Made by a program: the position numbers and the translations under genes. Below are positions 1 to 5,002 of a stretch of 9,856 bases of DNA, piece after piece. Numbering within the stretch: the stretch's first letter is position 1; the number at the start of each line of letters is the position of its first letter. The notes under the pieces were generated by a model. That model did not search any database. It was given only the letters and a program-made list of their open reading frames with translations, and was not told the origin of the DNA. The DNA comes from DATFDN01 sp963767645 (GTDB lineage: Bacteria > Pseudomonadota > Alphaproteobacteria > Acetobacterales > Acetobacteraceae), in assembly GCA_963767645.1 (NCBI GenBank), contig CAVYEW010000009.1:1-9856 (forward strand), in the 5' to 3' direction.

Positions 1-523
1 CGAGTTCCAGCCGCGATGCGACCGTGGCAATGCCAGACGTTGGCCGGCCAATCAGGACCGCGAGCTGCGCGACCGGCACGCCGTCGGCGTAGGCCGCCCG
101 GATCTGCGCCAGCTCCCACTCGGTGTACGGCGGGGCGCTGGTTTCCGTCAGGCCGAGCGCGCCCGCCCGCGCGTAGACCGCGGCGACGGAGCGGCCGAAA
201 TCGGCGGCGATGCTGCTGGTGGCGTCCACGCCGTAGCGCCGGGCCAGTTCCTCTAGTTCGAGGTCCGTCCATGGCTGGCTGCTATTGCGCCGCAGGCCAA
301 GCTCGCCAATCTTGCTGCGGATGGCCACGATCGAGCGGCCGGTTGCCGCCTCGATCGCCCCGAAATCCTCGTCGGACCGGAACATCGCGTGCAGCCGGTC
401 GATGTCCTCGGGCAGCCAGGCGTCTTTACGGAAGGAGGTCTCGCGCAGCGGCGACGCGCCCCGTACCGACGTCATCGGGCACGGCACCAGCTCGACGACA
501 TCGAAGGGCAGATCGATCATCAT
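1..523 (-). CDS. Protein with three tandem SANT/Myb-like DNA-binding repeats (3' end outside window)
   Basis: Partial gene: 174 codons are visible from the ATG at 523-521 and the frame runs open off the window start. The first ~30 residues are not obviously structured. Three similar blocks follow at about residues 34-79, 83-127 and 130-174. Each opens with an aromatic and acidic residues (WLPEDID, PWTDLELEEL, PYTEWELAQI) and runs through a hydrophobic helix to a G-R-[SP] turn (TGRSIVAI, FGRSVAAV, IGRPTSGI). The first two close with a LGL motif. This is the pattern of SANT/Myb-like or related three-helix HTH units, so sequence-specific DNA binding is inferred. The ATG overlaps the stop of the ATPase gene upstream (ATGATGA, positions 523-517), which fixes the start and implies translational coupling. 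The visible part has no catalytic motif. The missing C-terminus could carry more repeats or another domain. Family name uncertain; DNA-binding role likely. Confidence 0.75.
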   Translation of the reverse strand, partial: MMIDLPFDVVELVPCPMTSVRGASPLRETSFRKDAWLPEDIDRLHAMFRSDEDFGAIEAATGRSIVAIRSKIGELGLRRNSSQPWTDLELEELARRYGVDATSSIAADFGRSVAAVYARAGALGLTETSAPPYTEWELAQIRAAYADGVPVAQLAVLIGRPTSGIATVASRLEL

Positions 524-1875
524 GCCAGCCCCACCACGGCCGTCTCCGAGGCCCGTAGCCGCAGCCGGGCGGAAAGGCGCGCGATGCGGCTATCCGCGCG
601 CGGCATGGTGTCGATCGCGCCGGCGGCGCTGAGGAGGTCCAACCCGCCATGGATGGTGTCCGCTTCCGCGCCCAGGTGCTTCTCCAGCTCGGCGGCCGTC
701 GTGGCGTTCGGGCTGATGGCGCGCAGGGCGGCGACGATCCGCGCCGCGACCGGAGCGTTCTGGTCGAGGAGGAAGCAGTCGAGTGCGCGGGCGCCACGGT
801 GCGGCAGGGCATGGGTTCCGCTCTGCGCCGCCAGTTCGCGCAGATCGTCGAGGTTCAGCAACGCGCGCGCCTGCTCCGGCGTCACGTCGGCCGAGGCGAC
901 CAGGTCCGGCGTCGCTCCGATATGCCGCGTCACGGTTGGCGCGATCTTGACCTTGACCGGCAGGGGACACAGGGCGGGGCCAAGCGCGTAGAACTCGCCG
1001 GCGCCGAGATCGCGCAATGTCGCCGCCTTCTCCGATCCAAAACCGAGCAGGTCGGCTGCCCGCATGACATCGCGATCGAAGATGTTGTGACCGAGCAGGA
1101 CGTTGTGCAATTCGGAGACGACGCTTGCGGCGAGCTTCGCCAGGCGCTGCGTGGCGATCACGGTCGTGATCCCGCGCTTGCGACCGCGCGCGCACAGATC
1201 GGTCAGTGTCGCGACCCCGAGCCGGCGGGTTTCCGCATCGCGCGCTGAGGCGGCGACATGTGGCGCCAATAGATGCGCCTCGTCGATCGCGACCATGACC
1301 GTGTTCCCCCAGTGCTCACGCGGCGCGGCGATCAAGCCACTGAAGAATGCCGCTGCTTTCTGGATGCGGACGTCCGGTTCGAGGTCGGTGAGGTCAATAT
1401 GCAGCGGCAGCCTGTGCTCGCGCGCGCGCAGCGCCGCGGCCGTCAGACCGTCCGGCGCCATCTTGCTGGCGCGCACGGTCGCCGCTCCGATGTGTGCCGC
1501 CAGATTCTCGAATTCGTTCTCGGGGTCGATCAGAATCGTGGTGAGATAGTCGTGCCCCTCCTCGACCAGATGGCGCAGCGTGGCGCTCTTGCCCGCTCCG
1601 CTCGATCCCTGGATCAGGCATCGTCCTGCAAGCAGTTTCGCGAGGTCGAGGTAGAGCGTGCCTTCCGCGGTCTCCCCGAGTGGCACCGCGGGGCCGTCCG
1701 GGACCGGCAGGCGTGTGGTCTTCCTCTGAGCGTCCGGAACGGCGCGGCCGATGCCGGTCGTGAACAATGGGCCTTCGCCTTCCACCCGGCCGGCGGCGAC
1801 CAGACGCTCCTGCAGTGCCTTGGTGGTCGGGAAGTCCGGATCGCTGCGGCGGAACATGCGTGGCATGTCGAGCAT
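520..1875 (-). CDS. HerA/FtsK-type P-loop ATPase (DNA translocase-like)
   Basis: A 451-residue ATPase. A Walker A motif GSSGAGKS lies at residues 90-97, and ILIDPENEFE at 114-123 corresponds to the strand after helix 1 in HerA-like proteins. Walker B is VMVAIDEAH at 193-201, a basic loop RGRKRGI lies at 230-236, and a sensor-like ATQR at 241-244. This order (GKS, DPxxE, IDEAH, GRKxGI, xTQR) is typical of the HerA/VirB4/FtsK ASCE clade, whose hexamers move or process DNA. Residues ~373-440 look like a winged-helix tail, giving a second DNA-contact candidate. The ATG at 1875-1873 is preceded by AAGGAG at 1883-1888 with 7-nt spacing, a strong reason for this start. The stop overlaps the next gene (Myb-like repeats) by 4 nt, so the two are probably made together and may act together. 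No NurA-like nuclease is adjacent in the window. Family confident; substrate and process unknown. Confidence 0.88.
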   Translation of the reverse strand: MLDMPRMFRRSDPDFPTTKALQERLVAAGRVEGEGPLFTTGIGRAVPDAQRKTTRLPVPDGPAVPLGETAEGTLYLDLAKLLAGRCLIQGSSGAGKSATLRHLVEEGHDYLTTILIDPENEFENLAAHIGAATVRASKMAPDGLTAAALRAREHRLPLHIDLTDLEPDVRIQKAAAFFSGLIAAPREHWGNTVMVAIDEAHLLAPHVAASARDAETRRLGVATLTDLCARGRKRGITTVIATQRLAKLAASVVSELHNVLLGHNIFDRDVMRAADLLGFGSEKAATLRDLGAGEFYALGPALCPLPVKVKIAPTVTRHIGATPDLVASADVTPEQARALLNLDDLRELAAQSGTHALPHRGARALDCFLLDQNAPVAARIVAALRAISPNATTAAELEKHLGAEADTIHGGLDLLSAAGAIDTMPRADSRIARLSARLRLRASETAVVGLA

Positions 1876-1882
1876 GGGCGCG

Positions 1883-1906
1883 CTCCTTCGCGGCGCGGTC
1901 GCGCCG
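1883..1906 (-). promoter_or_regulatory. Shine-Dalgarno with adjacent GC hairpin upstream of the HerA-like gene
   Basis: On the minus strand AAGGAG (1883-1888) sits 7 nt before the ATG at 1875. Two bases further 5' is a perfect 6-bp stem with a 4-nt loop (1891-1896 paired with 1901-1906). The stem could influence ribosome access or be incidental in GC-rich DNA. The 84-bp gap between this gene and the upstream stop at 1960 otherwise shows no clear promoter. Confidence 0.5.
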
Positions 1907-1959
1907 TCATCTGGTGGTTGCGAGGAAAAGGTTTCGACCGAGCCGCGCGAAGCGGGCGG

Positions 1960-2268
1960 TCAGTCGCGGAAGGCTGGGTGCAAAACCGGCAGGCCCGGGT
2001 GTGGCGGCGCGTCGGCGTCGAACATCACGTATTCTGCGCGATGCTTTCGGGCCTCCTTGAAGACGCTTGCGAGGTCTGCCGGGGTGGCGTTGACTGGATG
2101 CTCCGGGGCATAGATGAACCAGCCGTATCGGGTCCGGCCGCCCGCCAGTTCGCTGGCGACGTGATTCCGCGGATCGCGGAGTTCCTCGTCGGCGAACTGC
2201 GTGTCAAGCCAGCGCCAGGTATCCGGTGTGAGATGGCCGCTTGAGACGTCCAGGAAGCGCCGGATCAT
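1960..2268 (-). CDS. DUF5983-like conserved hypothetical protein
   Basis: A 102-residue protein starting MIRRFLDVSSGHL. The ATG at 2268-2266 overlaps the stop of the upstream gene (ATGA, 2268-2265), which is why I prefer it to an in-frame ATG 29 codons earlier at 2355 that would overlap that gene much more. Visible features are STGHL-like SSGHLTPDTW near the N-terminus, TRYGWFIYAPE at about 55-65, a lysine/arginine helix with ADLASVFKEARK, AEYVMFDADAPP and a C-terminal GLPVLHP. From memory this is the pattern of small DUF5983 proteins of alphaproteobacterial accessory regions, which often accompany DUF6878/DUF6915-type genes as here. No enzymatic motif, signal peptide or membrane segment is visible. 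Function unknown. Confidence 0.8.
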   Translation of the reverse strand: MIRRFLDVSSGHLTPDTWRWLDTQFADEELRDPRNHVASELAGGRTRYGWFIYAPEHPVNATPADLASVFKEARKHRAEYVMFDADAPPHPGLPVLHPAFRD

Positions 2269-2726
2269 GGTGCGTCGTCCGCGCTGATCGTCCCCGTAGT
2301 TGTTGGCGCCGCGGCACTGCCAGGCGAGTCCGCCAGGCGTTCGGCGAGCCAGCATTCGCAGTCCACCCAGTCAACGGACCGGCGTTTGCCGAGGTCGATC
2401 AGTTGCGCGCCACCGCCGAAGCCATCCAGGCGCGGCCTGCTGCACGTCAATGCCCAGCGAAAACCCCATAGCCCGTTGAGGTCAAATGCGGCGGCGCAGC
2501 GCAGCACGAAGGCGATGACGTGCTCCGGTTCGCCGTACTCGCCGCTGTGGATCCAAAGCGCGCCTGGCCCGCTGTCGGGATCGGCTTCCACTTCGAACCC
2601 GAGGCAACAGTAGTCATCGAGATCCAGTTGGCTCGGCAGGTCGCCCGCAATGCCGATCGCCTCCAGGGCGTTCTCGGCTGTTCCGACATCGAGAATGCAC
2701 GAGAACTGGACAAAATAGTCAGCCAT
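2265..2726 (-). CDS. Conserved hypothetical accessory protein (153 aa)
   Basis: A 153-residue acidic protein starting MADYFVQFSCILDVG. The ATG at 2726-2724 has an excellent Shine-Dalgarno AGGAGG at 2733-2738, 6 nt upstream. The most distinctive block is WGFRWALTCSRPRLDGFGGG at residues 87-106, followed by a WVDCECWLAERL helix near 120-131. The last ~20 residues are Ala/Thr-rich and probably disordered. I recall similar uncharacterised proteins beside DUF6915 and DUF5983 genes in alphaproteobacterial islands, but cannot name a family. No catalytic motif, signal peptide or membrane span is apparent. Its stop overlaps the next ATG by 4 nt. A terminator-like hairpin just upstream of its ribosome site (2745-2767) suggests that its expression could be separated from the genes before it. 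Confidence 0.78.
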   Translation of the reverse strand: MADYFVQFSCILDVGTAENALEAIGIAGDLPSQLDLDDYCCLGFEVEADPDSGPGALWIHSGEYGEPEHVIAFVLRCAAAFDLNGLWGFRWALTCSRPRLDGFGGGAQLIDLGKRRSVDWVDCECWLAERLADSPGSAAAPTTTGTISADDAP

Positions 2727-2732
2727 GGCGGT

Positions 2733-2738
2733 CCTCCT
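2733..2738 (-). promoter_or_regulatory. Strong Shine-Dalgarno AGGAGG of the 153-aa gene
   Basis: The minus strand reads AGGAGG, six bases (2727-2732) before the ATG at 2726. It is close to a consensus ribosome site and lies just after the terminator-like hairpin, so initiation here does not depend on coupling to the broken upstream gene. Confidence 0.75.
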
Positions 2739-2744
2739 GATATG

Positions 2745-2767
2745 AAAAGACCCGCTCGGGGCGGGTC
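2745..2767 (-). terminator. Terminator-like hairpin inside the operon
   Basis: On the minus strand GACCCGC (2767-2761), a 5-nt loop (2760-2756) and GCGGGTC (2755-2749) form a perfect 7-bp GC-rich stem followed at once by TTTT (2748-2745). This is the layout of a short Rho-independent terminator or attenuator. It overlaps the 3' end of the interrupted 101-codon frame and lies seven bases before the Shine-Dalgarno of the 153-aa gene. The U-tract is short, so partial termination is more likely than a full stop. Confidence 0.5.
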
Positions 2768-3016
2768 GCGTTGGTATGGGTCGGAGCGCCCGGATCGTGT
2801 CCGGCGAAATTGGGCCAGGCGCCGATCCACAAATCGCGGCGGTCCTCCGAAACCCGCAGCCACCCGTCGGCTACCAGGTCCTGCACCGCCTGTCCGTTCA
2901 GAGGCTACGGCCCGGCGTGCCATGGACCACGGTGGCCTACCCCAAGCTGCACGGCGCGGGCGCGCCCCTCACCGAGGATGCGGATGGCCAGCAGCGTGAA
3001 CCGTAGCAGAGTGAGG

Positions 3017-3394
3017 TCACGCATCGGCCGCCTCCTTCGTCACGGGCTCGTCGGTGGTGTCGTCGAGCCGGGTGCCGACCCTTCCCATCCACGGCTCGGG
3101 CTTGATGCAGCGAACCCAATCCGCGAAGGATGGGATGCGCCCGAAGTCTTCCAGCATGTGCTGTTCGCCGATCAGACGTACGGGCACTTTCCGCCCGGCA
3201 CTGTTGGTCATCGTCACGCCAAAGATTGTTTCGGCCAGCCAGATACCCTCCGTGTGATGGCGGAGAGCGCGATGTCTGAAGTCGGCAACCAGCTCTTTGC
3301 TGCGGTCGAACCAGGTGTGGAGTTCGAGATAGTCGTTTGCGGTGCCTCCGAACTTGCGAGCCGAAGACACGGCATGGTGGTAACTGTGCGCCAT
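3017..3394 (-). CDS. DUF6915-like conserved hypothetical protein
   Basis: A 125-residue protein starting MAHSYHHAVSSARKFGG. The ATG at 3394-3392 has GAGGAG at 3401-3406 six bases upstream. An earlier in-frame ATG at 3514 would add 40 Ser/Arg-rich residues overlapping the previous gene, so I reject it. The protein is rich in histidine in fixed-looking places: H3, H6, H7, H26, H41, H46, H47 (RHRALRHHTEG) and H79 (GEQH). A C-terminal block IPSFADWVRCIKPEPWMGR spans residues 87-105. From memory this matches DUF6915, a family of unknown function common in alphaproteobacterial accessory DNA. The His clusters would suit metal binding, which is inference only. It lies 10 nt after the DUF6878-like stop and overlaps the interrupted gene by 8 nt. 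Confidence 0.85.
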   Translation of the reverse strand: MAHSYHHAVSSARKFGGTANDYLELHTWFDRSKELVADFRHRALRHHTEGIWLAETIFGVTMTNSAGRKVPVRLIGEQHMLEDFGRIPSFADWVRCIKPEPWMGRVGTRLDDTTDEPVTKEAADA

Positions 3395-3404
3395 CGCCGC
3401 CTCC

Positions 3405-3860
3405 TCAGAACTCGTGTTCGTGGTAATGTGTCTCGGTGTAGCGCTCGTTGTATTCGAGGACGATCGCGCGATCCGCGAGGGCAAACTTGAACTCGCCGTA
3501 GGCGCCCTCCCCATCTTCCCAGCCAGAGTGGGTCTCTTCCAGAAAGTCGTAGGCGAGTGTCTCGATGAATTCGCCGATTGCCGTCGTGCGCTCCTCGACC
3601 GTGCTCAGGTCGAAGTTCACTGACCGCACGGTGATGTCGGCGGTCGGCACCGGGATTTCGTGGTTTTCTGCATCGAAGCCGGCGAGTTGCTCGAACTGGC
3701 CGCTGTCGCCTGAGCCGTCGAAGGTGATGGTGACGAGCACGATTCCCGCCGCCGCGAGGGCGTCGAACAGAACCTGTTTGTTGTGCGGCAGGATCTCGTT
3801 TACGAGCTTTGCCGCCGCCTCGCGCTTTGCTTCATAGGCCGCAAACTGAATGTCGGTCAT
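3405..3860 (-). CDS. DUF6878-like conserved hypothetical protein
   Basis: A 151-residue, strongly acidic protein. Recognisable blocks are NKQVLFDALAAAGI (27-40), VTITFDGSGDSGQFE (43-57), a central region with ITVRSVNFD, then LEETHSGWEDGEGAYGEFKF (107-126), and a His-rich end HYHEHEF (145-151). This block order matches what I recall of DUF6878, a family without known function often encoded beside DUF6915 genes. The ATG at 3860-3858 follows an AAAGGA box about 8 nt upstream. The previous stop is 12 nt upstream, and the stop sits inside the Shine-Dalgarno region of the following gene, so the pair is probably co-translated. No signal peptide, membrane span or catalytic motif is visible. Confidence 0.85.
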   Translation of the reverse strand: MTDIQFAAYEAKREAAAKLVNEILPHNKQVLFDALAAAGIVLVTITFDGSGDSGQFEQLAGFDAENHEIPVPTADITVRSVNFDLSTVEERTTAIGEFIETLAYDFLEETHSGWEDGEGAYGEFKFALADRAIVLEYNERYTETHYHEHEF

Positions 3861-3872
3861 TGGCGTGTCCTT

Positions 3873-4325
3873 TCACGCGCCGTGCGCGCGCACATAGCGA
3901 AGCCAGAAGTCGATGACGTCCGCCGCCGGGCCCGGTGGCATCGCGTCGAACACCCCGTCGTGTTCTCGGTGCTCGGGGATGTTGATCACGTCGGCACCAG
4001 CTCTGCGGTAGGCCGCCGCCACCGCTTCGAGGGGTGCGTAGGCAAGGCCGTGCCAGGGCCGTGGACTGGGCGGTTCGTTGACCGCGATCATCGGCCCGCG
4101 GACCGCGAGGTGTGCTGCCAGGTCGAAGGGGAGCGTGCGGCGGTCGATGACCGGGAGTCCGGCGGCAACGGCCGCGTCCTTGATCACGTCGCAGTCGTGT
4201 CCGCTGAGGCGCGCGTGCTCGTAGTGCAGTAAGAACCCGCCGCGCCCGATGCTGAGGTGACCGCCGGGTGTCCGCAGGGCGCGGGCGATGTCCACGTCAT
4301 AGCGGGCGGGATCATCCCAGCTCAT
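3873..4325 (-). CDS. Hypothetical protein (150 aa)
   Basis: A 150-residue protein I do not recognise. It reads as a soluble mixed alpha/beta protein. Hydrophobic strands appear at HLSIGRGGFLLHYE (23-36), GLPVIDRRTLPFDLAAHLAV (57-75), GPMIAVNEPP (77-86) and ADVINIPEHREHDGVFD (111-127), and the C-terminal helix is DVIDFWLRYVRAH. Conserved-looking polar residues include H34, E36 and H37 in LLHYEH, D62, N83 with E84, and the HREHDG cluster near 119-124, which could be an active or metal site (speculative). The ATG at 4325-4323 overlaps the stop of the 48-residue membrane-protein gene (ATGA), fixing the start and implying coupling. The next gene begins 12 nt after its stop. Third-position GC is high throughout, supporting a genuine gene. 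Confidence 0.75.
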   Translation of the reverse strand: MSWDDPARYDVDIARALRTPGGHLSIGRGGFLLHYEHARLSGHDCDVIKDAAVAAGLPVIDRRTLPFDLAAHLAVRGPMIAVNEPPSPRPWHGLAYAPLEAVAAAYRRAGADVINIPEHREHDGVFDAMPPGPAADVIDFWLRYVRAHGA

Positions 4326-4468
4326 CGTCCCGCCACCATCGGCGCGGCGGCAGGAACGATGCTGTCCCTGTCCGACACAAAGCCCGGGACCGACAAGATC
4401 AGGTAGACCACGACGGCGAGCAATGCCGCTCCCGCCGAGACCTTCACCCCATTCCAGATTGTTTCCAT
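4322..4468 (-). CDS. Small single-pass membrane protein (48 aa)
   Basis: A short gene from ATG 4468-4466 to TGA 4324-4322. It encodes METIWNGVKVSAGAALLAV and onward, with one clear hydrophobic segment at about residues 10-30 (SAGAALLAVVVYLILSVPGF). This is flanked by a short N-terminus and a polar tail of ~18 residues beginning VSDRD. Predicted topology is one inner-membrane span. It has a strong Shine-Dalgarno AGGAG at 4475-4479, six bases upstream, and its stop overlaps the ATG of the 150-aa gene by 4 nt, so both ends look like a real operon member. It would be missed by length filters. No family recognised; the hydrophobic stretch could alternatively act as an uncleaved signal anchor. Confidence 0.75.
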   Translation of the reverse strand: METIWNGVKVSAGAALLAVVVYLILSVPGFVSDRDSIVPAAAPMVAGR

Positions 4469-4529
4469 GCGCCGCTCCTGTTGCAGGTCATCTCTTCGAA
4501 GACCCTGCCCAGCGGCTGCTTCGGGCGCG

Positions 4530-4597
4530 GCGGGGCAAGGGCGGGCGCTTCAGCCCGGGAGCGCAGCGACGCACCCTTGCGGCGACGTGCCCGCAAG
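4530..4597 (-). repeat. GC-rich foldable intergenic element A (related to element at 8719-8808)
   Basis: The ~180 bp between the zinc-binding gene (stop 4652) and the 48-aa gene (start 4468) is non-coding and holds this element. In plus-strand terms GCAAGGG (4535-4541) pairs with CCCTTGC (4574-4580), enclosing the hairpin CGGGC/GCCCG (4542-4546 with 4553-4557). CTTGCGG (4576-4582) can pair instead with CCGCAAG (4591-4597), so the central segment has two mutually exclusive partners. The same core (GGGGCAAGGGCG, CCCTTGCGG, CGCAAG) recurs in the element at 8719-8808. Possible roles are an attenuator-like leader RNA or a dispersed palindromic repeat. There is no U-tract, so it is not a standard terminator. 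Confidence 0.55.
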
Positions 4598-4651
4598 CAG
4601 CATTCCCTATCGTCTCTCTTTGTCCCGGCTTCTCTGTCGCTGTGGCAGCGC

Positions 4652-4939
4652 CTAAAGCAGGAGCGGTTGTTCGTTCTCGACCAGGGCCGCGCGGCCTCGC
4701 GTCATCATGCGATCGACCTCGGCCCGGTGTTTGGAGCAGGCCCAAAGGGTGGCGCTGGGTCGGGTCAAAGGCGGCCCAAAGCCGAATGACGGATACCGCG
4801 CTCGGCAGATATGGCAGCACCGTGCTTCGTAATCCCGCATCGCCTCGGTCTGCTGAGGTGCGCTGGCCGGCTCCGGAGTGTTCCAGATGCCATCCTCGGC
4901 AATCGGCGGCTCGGTGTTCAACATCGCGAACAGCCGCAT
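4652..4939 (-). CDS. Small Cys/His zinc-binding hypothetical protein
   Basis: A 95-residue protein with one C-x2-C knuckle at residues 42-45 (CHIC, with an extra C41) and a C-x2-H pair at 68-71 (CSKH), separated by PSFGFGPPLTRPSATLW. This spacing suits a zinc-ribbon or treble-clef fold. After it comes a helix AEVDRMMTRGRAALV and a short ENEQPLLL tail. The ATG at 4939-4937 lacks a good Shine-Dalgarno. An internal ATG at 4840-4838, giving MRDYEARCCHIC, has GAGG nearby and would trim the disordered first 33 residues, so the start is uncertain. The gene follows the helicase stop by 63 nt. Similar short GFGPPLT/WACxxHRAEVDR proteins are familiar as hypotheticals in alphaproteobacterial accessory DNA. 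Function unknown; a DNA- or protein-binding accessory role is a guess. Confidence 0.75.
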   Translation of the reverse strand: MRLFAMLNTEPPIAEDGIWNTPEPASAPQQTEAMRDYEARCCHICRARYPSFGFGPPLTRPSATLWACSKHRAEVDRMMTRGRAALVENEQPLLL

Positions 4940-5002
4940 TGCAGACAGGAGCCAAGCCGTAGGGGCATGTGCGGTGTCATGGCGGTGGTTCCCGTGGTGT
5001 CG

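Larger units (their letters stand above)
2719..3024 (-). pseudogene. 101-codon gene interrupted by an in-frame amber codon at codon 40
   Basis: The frame starts at ATG 3024-3022 (MRDLTLLRFTLLAIRILGE) and runs to TGA 2721-2719, interrupted once by TAG at 2907-2905. Coding character is continuous across it: third positions are mainly G/C on both sides, and the part after the stop reads like real protein (DLVADGWLRVSEDRRDLWIG, WPNFAGHD, a final VFSYQEDRHG). Both ends overlap neighbours by 8 nt, as expected of an operon member: the ATG lies inside the end of the DUF6915-like gene and the TGA lies past the ATG of the 153-aa gene. The simplest reading is a recent nonsense mutation or a sequencing error in a ~101-residue gene. 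Alternatives are a 39-residue peptide plus a downstream piece from a GTG, or amber readthrough. No named family recognised. Confidence 0.65.

Noticed and set aside
4488..4955. Minus-strand open frame of 155 codons over the zinc-binding gene and element A
   Set aside because: It is a different frame from the Cys/His protein, runs through the structured repeat, and is Arg/Pro-rich with no motif.
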